A DNA stretch of 64,000 bases, from assembly GCA_039923855.1 (NCBI GenBank), contig JBDTBW010000007.1:8189-72188 (forward strand), in the 5' to 3' direction. Origin of the DNA: 66-474 sp039923855. GTDB lineage: Bacteria; Pseudomonadota; Gammaproteobacteria; Xanthomonadales; Rhodanobacteraceae. The notes under the pieces were generated by a model. It made no database searches. It saw only the letters and a list, made by a program, of their open reading frames with translations, and had not been told where the DNA came from. A program made the position numbers and the translations under genes. The first letter of the stretch is position 1. Each line of letters starts with the position of its first letter. Below, piece after piece: positions 40,312-48,567 of the stretch.

Positions 40312-40494
40312 ATAGCTCCTGCGCTCGGCCTGATTCAATCATTATCTTGCGCGCCTGCGGTGCTCGGACTGGCTTGGCACATGGATGTGCCGCTGTTGCG
40401 CCGAGGAATCCTCATGTACTGACATGTACACTCCGGTTCCTGCGCTCCGGCGGCGCGCAACCTGCCTTCGCTCGCGACGCTATTGAGAGATTCC
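40301..40494. repeat. Family A stem-bounded element, copy A3
   Basis: The left arm GGAATCTCTGAATAGC (40301-40316) covers the last three codons and TGA of the methyltransferase gene. The right arm GCTATTGAGAGATTCC (40479-40494) is its complement at 15 of 16 positions. The core hairpin GGCACAT-gg-ATGTGCC shows a paired change against A1. It ends in the shared GGCGGCGCGCAACC and CCTTCGCTCGCGACGC and lacks the nested TCCGGGG palindrome. Confidence 0.85.
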
Positions 40495-40595
40495 CAACCG
40501 GGCAAAAAAACAAACATTGAATCGAGTTCAACCCAGCGCATCAAAAATTTCATGACGATTGCAGATAGTTCTCGTGCAATCGCCAATAGAATAGA

Positions 40596-40629
40596 AGCGC
40601 GCCTCCATTCAGGGGGCGTCTTTTCTTTC
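40596..40629 (+). promoter_or_regulatory. GC-rich hairpin with T-rich tail just before the EamA start
   Basis: CGCCTCC-attca-GGGGGCG followed by TCTTTTCTTTCC, ending at the ATG of the transporter gene. It looks like a terminator placed in a leader, so it may stop readthrough from A3 or serve as an attenuator. No known riboswitch was recognised. Confidence 0.35.
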
Positions 40630-40630
40630 C

Positions 40631-41554
40631 ATGAACGACACCGCCATTCCCGCTTCCATCATGTCGCACAATCGTACCGGACGGCGCTGGCTGGTGCCTC
40701 TTGCATTGCTCACCGTGTACGTGATCTGGGGCTCGACCTATCTCGGTATCCGCTACGCATTGTTGAGTTTTCCGCCGTTCGTACTCGCCGCGCTGCGTTT
40801 CTTCTCCGCCGGCGTCGTGATGTACGCATGGCTGCGTTTGCGCGGCGCCGCGCCACCGACGCCACGGCAATGGCGCAACGCGGCGATCACCGGCGTGTTG
40901 TTGCTGGTGTTCGGCAACGGCATGGTATGTTTGGCCGAACAGAGCGTGCCTTCCGGGCTGGCCGCGGTGGCGATCGCCAGCGAACCCTTGTTCGTCGCGC
41001 TGTTCCTGATGGCGTATCGCGAATGGCCAAGCCGGATCGAGATCATGGGTCTTGTCGTCGGTTTTGTCGGCGTGGTGCTGCTCAACGCCGGCAGCGCTCT
41101 GCACGCTTCGCCTTGGGCCGCGGCGGCGTTGCTGCTGGCGACCGCGGCGTGGGCGTTCGGCTCGATCTGGAGCCGCCGACAGGACATGCCGTACGGGCCG
41201 ATGAACGTGGCCGCGCAAATGTTGTGCGCCTCGGTCGCGCTGGCGATCACCGCGTGGATCACCGGCGAGCATTTGCCCGCGCATCCGCACGCATCGTCGG
41301 TGATCGCACTTGTGTATCTGGCAGTGTTCGGTTCGATCGTCGCGTTCACCGCCTATCTGTTCCTGTTGCGCGCCGTACGCCCTGCGCTGTCGGCCAGTTA
41401 CGCTTATGTCAACCCGCCGGTCGCGGTGCTGCTGGGCGCGCTGCTCATCGGCGAACAGGTCGGTGTTCGGGAAATCATCGGCATGGCGGTGATCCTGGTC
41501 GGCGTCGGCGTCATCACGCTGGCGCGCGCGCGACCACAGGGAGAAGTTTCGTGA
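40631..41554 (+). CDS. EamA/DMT-superfamily transporter (YedA-like)
   Basis: A 307-aa protein with ten predicted TMs in two EamA repeats. VYVIWGSTYLGIRYAL near the N-terminus and the second-half ending YVNPPVAVLLGALLIGEQV are diagnostic. YedA-like members export metabolites such as amino acids; the substrate is unknown. ATG 40631 lacks a good Shine-Dalgarno; ATG 40661 (MSHNRTGRRW) is an alternative that keeps all TMs. Followed 43 bp later by lpxO. Confidence 0.88.
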   Translation: MNDTAIPASIMSHNRTGRRWLVPLALLTVYVIWGSTYLGIRYALLSFPPFVLAALRFFSAGVVMYAWLRLRGAAPPTPRQWRNAAITGVLLLVFGNGMVCLAEQSVPSGLAAVAIASEPLFVALFLMAYREWPSRIEIMGLVVGFVGVVLLNAGSALHASPWAAAALLLATAAWAFGSIWSRRQDMPYGPMNVAAQMLCASVALAITAWITGEHLPAHPHASSVIALVYLAVFGSIVAFTAYLFLLRAVRPALSASYAYVNPPVAVLLGALLIGEQVGVREIIGMAVILVGVGVITLARARPQGEVS

Positions 41555-41597
41555 CGCGCGCTAAAATGCGCGCACATCGCCAGCCTCGCGTTTCGTC

Positions 41598-42515
41598 ATG
41601 ATCAAGTGGATCGTCCTCGCCATTCTGGTCGCCTGTGCGATCTACATCCATTTGCGTGGCCGCGTGCGGCACAAGTTCGCGCGTCAGGCCACCGACCACT
41701 CGACTTTCATGGCGCCGATCAACGTGCTGATGTATGCGTTTTCGCGCGTGCCGGTCACGCCGTATCTGGACCTCGCCGATTTTCCGGAACTTGAATCCTT
41801 GCGCTGTCATTGGCGCGAAATCCGCGACGAGGCGATCGGCCTCTCGGAGGCCAGCCACATCAAGGTTTCGGAGAACTACGACGATGCCGGCTTCCATTCG
41901 TTTTTCCGTACTGGCTGGAAGCGTTTTTATCTCAAATGGTACGACGATGAACCGCATCCGTCCGCGCAGGCATTGTGTCCGCGCACAGTGGAATTTTTGC
42001 GCGCAACGCCGTCGGTGAAAGCAGCGATGTTCGCGGAGCTGCCGCCCGGCAGCAATCTGGGCAAGCACCGCGATCCCTATGCGGGCTCGTTGCGTTATCA
42101 CCTGGGGTTGATCACGCCCAACGACGACCGCTGCTGGATCCGCGTGGACGATAATTATTACAGTTGGCGCGACGGGGAGGGCGTGCTGTTCGACGAGACC
42201 TATATCCACTGGGCCGCCAACGAAACACCGCAAAACCGGATCATCATGTTCTGCGACGTCGAGCGGCCGATGAAATTCCGCTGGGCGCAGGCGCTGAACC
42301 GTTTCGTCGCGCGGCATTTTCTCGCCGCCGGCTCCGCCCCCAACCAGGCGGGCGACCGCACCGGCGGCATCAACCGCATCTTCAAATATGTCTATGTGAT
42401 CCGACGCGTATCCAAGGCCTTCAAGAAGCGCAACCGCAAGTTGTACTACCTCGCCAAATGGACGCTGCTGATCGCGATTCTGGCGGCGATTTTCGTGCCT
42501 TGGCACCTGCTCTGA
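41598..42515 (+). CDS. lpxO: Lipid A 2-hydroxylase-like (LpxO) aspartyl/asparaginyl beta-hydroxylase
   Basis: A 305-aa Fe(II)/2-oxoglutarate dioxygenase. An N-terminal TM (about 3-20) and a C-terminal hydrophobic segment (about 283-303) anchor it in the inner membrane. The catalytic facial triad is GKHRDPYAG (His, Asp) and the distal His in FDETYIHWAANET; Arg for 2-oxoglutarate is in the NRIIMFCDVERPM region. Length and topology match Salmonella LpxO (302 aa), which hydroxylates the 3' secondary acyl chain of lipid A. A related peptidyl substrate cannot be excluded. Confidence 0.88.
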   Translation: MIKWIVLAILVACAIYIHLRGRVRHKFARQATDHSTFMAPINVLMYAFSRVPVTPYLDLADFPELESLRCHWREIRDEAIGLSEASHIKVSENYDDAGFHSFFRTGWKRFYLKWYDDEPHPSAQALCPRTVEFLRATPSVKAAMFAELPPGSNLGKHRDPYAGSLRYHLGLITPNDDRCWIRVDDNYYSWRDGEGVLFDETYIHWAANETPQNRIIMFCDVERPMKFRWAQALNRFVARHFLAAGSAPNQAGDRTGGINRIFKYVYVIRRVSKAFKKRNRKLYYLAKWTLLIAILAAIFVPWHLL

Positions 42516-42556
42516 TCTCGCCTCGCGATCCGCTAATCGACATCCTTGTCTTTTTT

Positions 42557-42810
42557 CGCGCAGTCCCTAGCTGCGCGAGCTACTTTTGGCATCACCCAAA
42601 AGTAGCCAAAAGGCTAGGCGCCGGAGGCGGTGGTCTCGGCAACATCGTGTTGTCTCGACTGCCCCGCGATGCTCGCCGAACGGCGGCCGCGCCGAACTCA
42701 CACATCCGTGTGCTCTCAAACAATCGTCGCATGCTCCGCCGTTCGGCTGCACTTCTCGGCACCGCCAACGGCGCCCGTTATTGGCTCCGTTGCTCGGCCG
42801 TCCTTGGCCT
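42557..42810. repeat. Family B structured extragenic element, copy B2
   Basis: Opposite orientation to B1. Stems: CGCGCAG (42557-42563) with CTGCGCG (42571-42577); GCTACTTTTGG (42579-42589) with CCAAAAGTAGC (42596-42606); the core 42640-42665, complementary to B1 core; GCCGAACGGCGG (42675-42686) with CCGCCGTTCGGC (42736-42747). Every stem differs in sequence from the corresponding B1 stem and remains paired. It fills the gap between lpxO and the ABC permease. Confidence 0.78.
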
Positions 42811-42869
42811 ACGCCATTACACGTGAAATACAGTTCGGCTAGCCGACACTGGAAACGGAGAGCACGAAG

Positions 42870-44180
42870 CTAGAGTTCCCGCAGCGCCGTCGTCACCGGC
42901 AAGCGTGCCGCGCGCACGGCCGGAAACAACCCGCCGATAAAGCCGATCGCCAGCGCCCACTTGATGCCGATCCACAGCAACGCGGGCGAAACCTTGAACT
43001 GGAACACGACCTGGCTGAAATTGTTGCCGAGCGTGGACACGGTGTAATGATCGAACAGCGCCCACGCGATCGCCGCGCCGAGCACGCCGCCCAGCAGCGC
43101 CAGCAACATGGTTTCCAGCATCACCGACACCACCACCGGCGCGCCGCGAAAACCGATCGCGCGCAGGGTCGCGATTTCTCGCGCGCGCGTGGCGACCGCG
43201 GCGTACATCGTGTTCAACGCGCCGAAGATCGCGCCGATCGCCATGATCAGCGCCACCGTGGTGCCGAGGATCCGGATCAGCTTGTCGAGTTGCTCGGATT
43301 GCTTCGAGTAATAATCGCGCGTGGTGGTCGCATCGACCTTGAGGCGCGGATCGGCCGCCAACGCGGCCTTGAACTTGTCGAAGCTCCTGGCATCGTCGAG
43401 CTTGACCGTCACCGACGTGACGCTGCTGCCACGACGGTAAGCGGAAGCCACCACGCCGGCGTCGCCCCACAATTCCGAATCGAAGGCATCGCCGGAATCG
43501 AACGCGCCGACCACCGTCCAGGTCTGGTTGTTGAGGTTCAAGGTGGAACCGATATCAACGCCATTGAACTGCTGGCGCGCGCCCTTGCCGACATCCAGCT
43601 CGCGCAGTCCCGGTGTGAACTTGCGTCCGGCGATGATCTTGACGTTCGGTCGCAATGCCCAGGCCTGCGCGCCGACGCCGCGGATCTCGACGTTGGCATC
43701 CAGCCCGCTGCTCTTCTTCGGCAGCGAGGCGACCACGACCAGTTCCGGCGAAGCGATCGGTCGCCCTGCGCCATCTTTCGCGACACCGGGCGCCTGCGCG
43801 ATCAGTACCGCGCTATCGTGATCGAGCACGGAATTGAGTTCGGCCTGCGCGCCCGCGCGCATCACGATCGCGGTGTCCTCGCTGCCGGTTTGTTTCAGCG
43901 TGGCCTGAAAGCCCTCGCCCATCGCCAGCAACGCGACCAGCACACCGACCACGCCGGCGATGCCGATCACGATCACGGATGACGCGCCCCAGCGCGAGGA
44001 TAGCGTGGACAGTCCGACGCCGGTGACGGTCATCGTCTGCCGGCCGCGTCGCGTCACGCCAAGCCAGATCGCGAGCAAAACCGCCAGCACCAGCGCCACA
44101 TACCACGGCAACATGATCCAAATCGCCAGCGCGACGATCACGATCACCACCAACAGCAATCCGGACAGGAATTTTTTCAT
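42870..44180 (-). CDS. FtsX-type ABC transporter permease
   Basis: A 436-aa permease. Two TMs at the N-terminus (about 5-45), another near 65-90, a periplasmic MacB_PCD-like domain (about 95-300) and three C-terminal TMs with the FtsX motif TRAREIATLRAIGFRG. AAAGGAA lies 7 nt before ATG 44180; upstream sequence in frame belongs to element A4. It is the last gene of the adaptor-ATPase-permease-permease operon read from 47652. The substrate is unknown; lpxO and envelope genes nearby fit an envelope role. Confidence 0.88.
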   Translation of the reverse strand: MKKFLSGLLLVVIVIVALAIWIMLPWYVALVLAVLLAIWLGVTRRGRQTMTVTGVGLSTLSSRWGASSVIVIGIAGVVGVLVALLAMGEGFQATLKQTGSEDTAIVMRAGAQAELNSVLDHDSAVLIAQAPGVAKDGAGRPIASPELVVVASLPKKSSGLDANVEIRGVGAQAWALRPNVKIIAGRKFTPGLRELDVGKGARQQFNGVDIGSTLNLNNQTWTVVGAFDSGDAFDSELWGDAGVVASAYRRGSSVTSVTVKLDDARSFDKFKAALAADPRLKVDATTTRDYYSKQSEQLDKLIRILGTTVALIMAIGAIFGALNTMYAAVATRAREIATLRAIGFRGAPVVVSVMLETMLLALLGGVLGAAIAWALFDHYTVSTLGNNFSQVVFQFKVSPALLWIGIKWALAIGFIGGLFPAVRAARLPVTTALREL

Positions 44181-44195
44181 GACGGTTCCTTTTGG

Positions 44196-44359
44196 AAACC
44201 TCTGCACAAGCATCGCGAGCGAAGGCAGAGCCTGCCCCGGACTTGATCCGGGGTTGCGCGCCGCCGGAGCGCAGGACGCGGAGTGTACACATCAGTACAT
44301 GAGCGGCCGAGCACTCCCGGCGCACGAGATGCCAAGCGCAGCAGCTTGTGCACAGGTTT
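44196..44359. repeat. Family A stem-bounded element, copy A4 (inverted), intercistronic
   Basis: Read on minus: the left arm AAACCTGTGCACAAGC (44359-44344) starts inside the TAA of the upstream permease gene. The right arm GCTTGTGCAGAGGTTT (44211-44196) pairs at 15 of 16 positions and ends 15 bp before the next ATG. The core contains CATGTACTGATGTGTACAC and the GGCGGCGCGCAACC block, keeps the nested CCCCGGACTTGATCCGGGG palindrome (44235-44253), and lacks the GGTACAT hairpin. Confidence 0.85.
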
Positions 44360-45521
44360 AGCGGCCGGCCAGCGCATCGACGATCTTCAAGCGCATGCCG
44401 CGCAACGCCGGCAGCACGCCGACAATCAATCCAATCAGGATCATCAGCACGAGGCCGCGCAACCAGATCGCGCCGCCGACATCCGCCATCGGCAACAGCG
44501 AGCCGAGCGCGGCCTTGATGGCGGTCACCACGACCACCGCGAGCGCCAGCCCGATCACGCCACCGATCAGGATCAGCGTCACCGATTCCACCAGCACCAG
44601 ACCCAGCACGCTGCGACTGGAAAAACCGATCGTTTTCAATATCGCCAGTTCCGGGATGCGCTCGCGCACCGCCTGCGCCATCGTGTTGCCGCTGAGCAGG
44701 ATCAGGGTGAAGAACACCGCCGCCATGATTGCGCTGACGATCAGGCCGATGTCGGCGAACTGGCTGACAAAGGCGGCATTGAAGGCGTTTTCGGTTTCCG
44801 TCTTGGTCTCGTGGTCGGAATTGGCGCTCAAGGCATCGATCGTCTGCGCGACGCGATCGGCCTGTTTGCGGTCGCTGAGCTTCTCGATATACCAGCCGAT
44901 GTTGCCGTTGGCGAACGCGCGCGCCTCGTCAAAATAATTCCAGTTGAAGAACAGCACACCTTCCTGCGCGCGCTGCCTGGGATCGATCGCGTGGTAGATG
45001 CCGACCAGATCCAGCGTCCAGGTGTTGCTGCCGTTCTTTTGCGGGAAGATCGTCGCCTGCAGCGGTATCTTGTCGCCGATCTTCCAGTGAAACTTTTTTG
45101 CCAGTTCCGCACCGACCACCGCACCGGTGCGGGTGTTTCGGAATGCCTTGCGCTGCGCGGCCGGCAGCACGAACTCCGGAAACAGATCGAAGTAGTTGTC
45201 GCTGACGGCCTCGTTCGGGAAGAAATTCCTGGGGTCCTGGTAGATGCCGCCGAACCAGTTGGCGTAACCGACATCGGCCACGCCGGGCACGGCCTGGATG
45301 CGCGTCAACAGGCTTTTGGGCAACTCCATGGTGAAACTCACCTTGGAAATCGTGATCAACCGATCGACCCCGGCCACGCTTTTGCCGGCATCCGCGAACG
45401 CGGTACGCACCGAGTCCAGCATGCCGAACAGCAAAAACGCGGCCAGCACCGAGAGCATCGTGAAGACCGTGCGCGTCTTGCGTCGAAACAGCGCGGCCCA
45501 GATGAGATGGAAATATTTCAT
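44358..45521 (-). CDS. FtsX-type ABC transporter permease
   Basis: A 387-aa permease starting MKYFHLIWAALFRRKTRTVFTMLSVL: a cytosolic amphipathic start, TM1 (about 17-40), a periplasmic core (about 45-265) and three TMs with the FtsX motif RIPELAILKTIGFSSRSVLGLVL. It starts 12 nt after the ATPase stop. Paired with the permease downstream, with which it is not closely similar, so a heterodimeric channel is likely. The stop codon overlaps the A4 repeat arm. Confidence 0.9.
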   Translation of the reverse strand: MKYFHLIWAALFRRKTRTVFTMLSVLAAFLLFGMLDSVRTAFADAGKSVAGVDRLITISKVSFTMELPKSLLTRIQAVPGVADVGYANWFGGIYQDPRNFFPNEAVSDNYFDLFPEFVLPAAQRKAFRNTRTGAVVGAELAKKFHWKIGDKIPLQATIFPQKNGSNTWTLDLVGIYHAIDPRQRAQEGVLFFNWNYFDEARAFANGNIGWYIEKLSDRKQADRVAQTIDALSANSDHETKTETENAFNAAFVSQFADIGLIVSAIMAAVFFTLILLSGNTMAQAVRERIPELAILKTIGFSSRSVLGLVLVESVTLILIGGVIGLALAVVVVTAIKAALGSLLPMADVGGAIWLRGLVLMILIGLIVGVLPALRGMRLKIVDALAGR

Positions 45522-45533
45522 GGAACTCTCCGG

Positions 45534-46256
45534 TCAGGCAGCATGTTGCTGTTCAACGAGCGTGCCCTTGTCCAGATGCAGCGTATGACTGGCGTATTCG
45601 GCCGCTTTCGGGTCGTGCGTAACCATCAGGATGGTCTTGCCGTGCTCGCGATTGAGACGCTGCAACAAGGTCAGCACTTCCTCGGCCGATTGACGATCCA
45701 GATCGCCGGTCGGTTCGTCGCAGACCAATAGCGTGGGATCGGACACGATCGCGCGCGCAATCGCCACGCGCTGTTGCTGTCCGCCGGACAACTCGCCCGG
45801 CTTGTGCGTGCCGCGATCGGCCAGTCCCACCAGTTGCAACGCGATCTCGGCGTTGCGCTTGCGTTGTTTGCCAGACAGTTTCGTAAGCAGCAAGGGCAGC
45901 TCGACATTCCTCTGCGCCGACAGCGCCGGCATCAAATTGTAGAACTGGAACACGAAACCGACGTTGGCCGCGCGCCAGCGCGCCAGCGCGCTTTCACCCA
46001 TTTTGTCGATGCGCTTGCCGTCCACGCTCAAACTGCCATCGGTCGGCGAATCGAGGCCGCCGATCAGATTGAGCAGCGTGGTCTTGCCGGAACCCGACGG
46101 CCCCATCAGTGCGAAAAAATCCCCGCGCGCGATGTCGAGATCAATGTGATGCAGCACCTCGAGCTTCTGTTTGCCGCGCTCGTAGACCTTGGACAAACCG
46201 CGTATCGACACCAGCGGTTGATTACTGTTCTGCGTTTCCGCCACGGCTGCATTCAT
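45534..46256 (-). CDS. ABC transporter ATPase, MacB/LolD type
   Basis: A 240-aa ATPase: Walker A GPSGSGKT (about 51-58), Q-loop FVFQFYNLMPALSAQRNVELPL, signature LSGGQQQRVAIARAI, Walker B LLVCDEPTGDLD, H-loop MVTHD. AGGAGA precedes ATG 46256. It shares class motifs with the ATPase at 5105-5830 but is clearly a different paralogue. Second gene of the operon, after the adaptor; a REP pair lies between. Confidence 0.93.
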   Translation of the reverse strand: MNAAVAETQNSNQPLVSIRGLSKVYERGKQKLEVLHHIDLDIARGDFFALMGPSGSGKTTLLNLIGGLDSPTDGSLSVDGKRIDKMGESALARWRAANVGFVFQFYNLMPALSAQRNVELPLLLTKLSGKQRKRNAEIALQLVGLADRGTHKPGELSGGQQQRVAIARAIVSDPTLLVCDEPTGDLDRQSAEEVLTLLQRLNREHGKTILMVTHDPKAAEYASHTLHLDKGTLVEQQHAA

Positions 46257-46280
46257 CGTTGTCTCCTGTTCTTTCTCAAT

Positions 46281-46393
46281 CCTTCTCCCATCGGGAGAAG
46301 GTGGCCCGAAGGGTCGGATGAGGGTTCGGCGTCGCTGCGATCTAACGCGAACGCCGAACCCTCACCCCAACCCCTCTCCCAATGGGAGAGGGG
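46281..46393. repeat. REP pair, types T2 and T1 inverted
   Basis: CCTTCTCCC-atc-GGGAGAAGG with the tail GGATGAGGGTTCGG; then about 25 bp; then CCGAACCCTCACCCCAACC...CCTCTCCC-aat-GGGAGAGG. Intercistronic between adaptor and ATPase. Confidence 0.85.
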
Positions 46394-46401
46394 CGTTATT
46401 T

Positions 46402-47652
46402 CTATTCATTCCCGCTCGTCTTCACCTTCACCCGTTCGCCATCCGCCAACCCCGGCGGCGGTGTTTTGACGACCACCGCGCCGGCGCTCAATCCCGACGT
46501 GACCTGTTTGAGATCGTTGAAATCCGCGCCAACGACAACCGACGTCTGCTTCGCGCGATCATTGTCAATCGCGAACACCACGCTCTTGCCACTGCGCTGC
46601 ACGATCGCCGTTTTCGGCACCAACACGCCCTGCGGCGCTCGCGCGCTTTGTGGGCGCTGTTCGAGGAAGGATACCCGCACACCCATCTCCGGAATGATGC
46701 GCGGGTCTTTCTTCTCGATCGCGATGCGCACCCTGACCGTGGCCTTGCTGCGGTCGGCGCTGGGGATGATCGCGATCACGTGCGCGGGGATCGTCCAGTC
46801 GGGGTACGCATCCAGCACTGTTTCCACCGGCATCCCCGGCTTGACCCGGCCGATGTAGGACTCGTTGACGTCGACGTCGATTTCCAGCGAATCCATGTCG
46901 ACGATGGTGGCGACGCCGGTGCGGGTGAAGCCGCCGACGGAAAACGGCGAGACGATTTCGCCCACCTGCGCGGCCTTGTCGGTGACCACGCCATCGAATG
47001 GCGCGCGCACCACCGTGTAGTCGTAGTTGACCTGCGCGCCGGCGACCTGCGCGGCCGCCGCTTGCGCCTGCCGTTGCGCGGCCAGCAACGACGCGCGATC
47101 GGTGGTCGCTTGCGTGTGCGCCTGCTCGGCCTGTTGCTTCGACACGAAACCGCGCGCGGCAATCGAATCCAGCCGCGCGGCGTCGTGTTGCGCCTGGTTC
47201 AATTGCGCGCGCGCCTGGCCCGCCTGCGCCTGCGCCGCGGCTTCCTGCGCACGCGCGGTGTCCAGTTGTGCCTTGTACGCATTCGGGTCCAGCCGCGCCA
47301 GCACCTGGCCTTTCTTCACATGCTCGCCTTCCTCGATCAGCACTTGGGTCAACGTGCCGGTGATCTGCGCCGATACCGTGGCCTGCCGGCGCGCAACCAC
47401 GTAGCCGGTCGCCTGCAACACCGCCGCGCTATCGTTGTTGGCCGACAACGCCACGGCGGTGGCCGTTTCCACTTCGACCGCGCGGCCGCGCAGGAAGAAT
47501 GCCGCGACGCCGGCCGCGATCAGCACCAGCACCACGATGCCGACAATCCACGGCCATCGCGGACGCCGCACGCCGTCATCGTCGCGTTGATCGCGCTGGA
47601 TGCGCAATTGCCCGAGCAGATCGCTGTTGTCGTTCAAGTTCGAGAACCCCAT
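46402..47652 (-). CDS. Periplasmic adaptor (HlyD/RND-MFP type)
   Basis: A 416-aa adaptor. Cytosolic N-terminus with charged residues, TM (about 33-55), lipoyl half-motif VSAQITGTLTQVLIEEGEHVKKGQVLARLD, an Ala/Gln-rich coiled-coil hairpin (about 110-195), second half VVRAPFDGVVTDKAAQVGEIVSP, and beta-barrel GVRVSFLEQRPQ. ATG 47652 has GGCGG upstream. First gene of the operon, expected to bridge to an outer-membrane TolC-like channel not encoded here. A longer frame upstream has no support. Confidence 0.9.
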   Translation of the reverse strand: MGFSNLNDNSDLLGQLRIQRDQRDDDGVRRPRWPWIVGIVVLVLIAAGVAAFFLRGRAVEVETATAVALSANNDSAAVLQATGYVVARRQATVSAQITGTLTQVLIEEGEHVKKGQVLARLDPNAYKAQLDTARAQEAAAQAQAGQARAQLNQAQHDAARLDSIAARGFVSKQQAEQAHTQATTDRASLLAAQRQAQAAAAQVAGAQVNYDYTVVRAPFDGVVTDKAAQVGEIVSPFSVGGFTRTGVATIVDMDSLEIDVDVNESYIGRVKPGMPVETVLDAYPDWTIPAHVIAIIPSADRSKATVRVRIAIEKKDPRIIPEMGVRVSFLEQRPQSARAPQGVLVPKTAIVQRSGKSVVFAIDNDRAKQTSVVVGADFNDLKQVTSGLSAGAVVVKTPPPGLADGERVKVKTSGNE

Positions 47653-47807
47653 TGTGCCGCCCCGCGAGTCTGCCACAGCTTCGCAGACGAAATGCAATCG
47701 CGACAGCCCCGCGCATCAACCGTAGCTGCTGACAGGTGTCATCTGCGTAGCGCTGGCGCAGCACGTAGGCGGCGCTAGAATCGGCTTTTCACGCAGACCC
47801 ATCTCTT

Positions 47808-48497
47808 ATGCCTTCTTTTGTCATCGAGCCGCCGCGCGTCAGCAGCCTCGAGGTCATCGGCAGCGACAAGCGGTTTCCCGTGCATCGCATTTATTGCATC
47901 GGCCGCAACTACGCCGATCACGCCAAAGAAATGGGCGCGGAAGCGGTAAGCCGCGCGCAGCCGGTGTTCTTCATGAAACCTGCGGACGCGATCGCGGCGG
48001 GTGGCGATATTGCGTATCCATCGGTCACGGGCGAATTGCATCATGAAGTCGAAATGGTGGTGGCGCTATCGGGCGGCGGACGGGACATCGCGCCGGACCG
48101 CGCGCTGGAGTGCGTGTTCGGTTACGGTGTTGGAATCGATCTGACACGCCGTGATCTGCAAGCGGCGGCCAAGGCCAAAGGCTTGCCGTGGGACGCGGCC
48201 AAGGGCTTCGACCATTCCGCGCCGGTGTCGGCGTTGCGAATCGCGAGCGATATCGGCCATCCGCGACGCGCGCGGTTGTCGTTGTCGGTGAATGGCGAAC
48301 CGCGCCAGCAAACCGATATCGTGCAGATGATCTTGCCCGTCGCGGACATCATCGCCGAGTTGTCGAAGCTGTTCGCATTGCAACCGGGTGATTTGATTTT
48401 CACCGGCACCCCGGCGGGCGTAGGGCCGCTGGTTCGCGGCGACACGTTCCACGCGGCGCTGCAGGACATCGCCGCGCTGGAAGGCCGCATCGTGTAA
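47808..48497 (+). CDS. Fumarylacetoacetate hydrolase (FAH) family protein, fumarylpyruvate-hydrolase-like
   Basis: A 229-aa metal-dependent C-C hydrolase or isomerase. IYCIGRNYADHAKEMG is the FAH start; metal ligands are in LHHEVEMVVAL (Glu-x-Glu) and GYGVGIDLTRRDLQ (Asp); FTGTPAGVGPL is the C-terminal signature. FFMKPADAIAAGG and the short length resemble NagK/YcgM fumarylpyruvate hydrolases or oxaloacetate tautomerases. No aromatic-degradation genes are adjacent, so the actual substrate is open. Confidence 0.9.
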   Translation: MPSFVIEPPRVSSLEVIGSDKRFPVHRIYCIGRNYADHAKEMGAEAVSRAQPVFFMKPADAIAAGGDIAYPSVTGELHHEVEMVVALSGGGRDIAPDRALECVFGYGVGIDLTRRDLQAAAKAKGLPWDAAKGFDHSAPVSALRIASDIGHPRRARLSLSVNGEPRQQTDIVQMILPVADIIAELSKLFALQPGDLIFTGTPAGVGPLVRGDTFHAALQDIAALEGRIV

Positions 48498-48567
48498 CGG
48501 CTCGCCCACGGCCCGCGCGCTGCGCTAGAGTCGGCACGGGGAGTCACTCGGCATGGGAGATTATACG

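Noticed and set aside
35499..44359. Family A elements as integron attC sites, which also have variable but self-complementary ends
   Set aside because: No RYYYAAC/GTTRRRY core sites, no integrase, and adjacent genes are conserved housekeeping genes in normal context.
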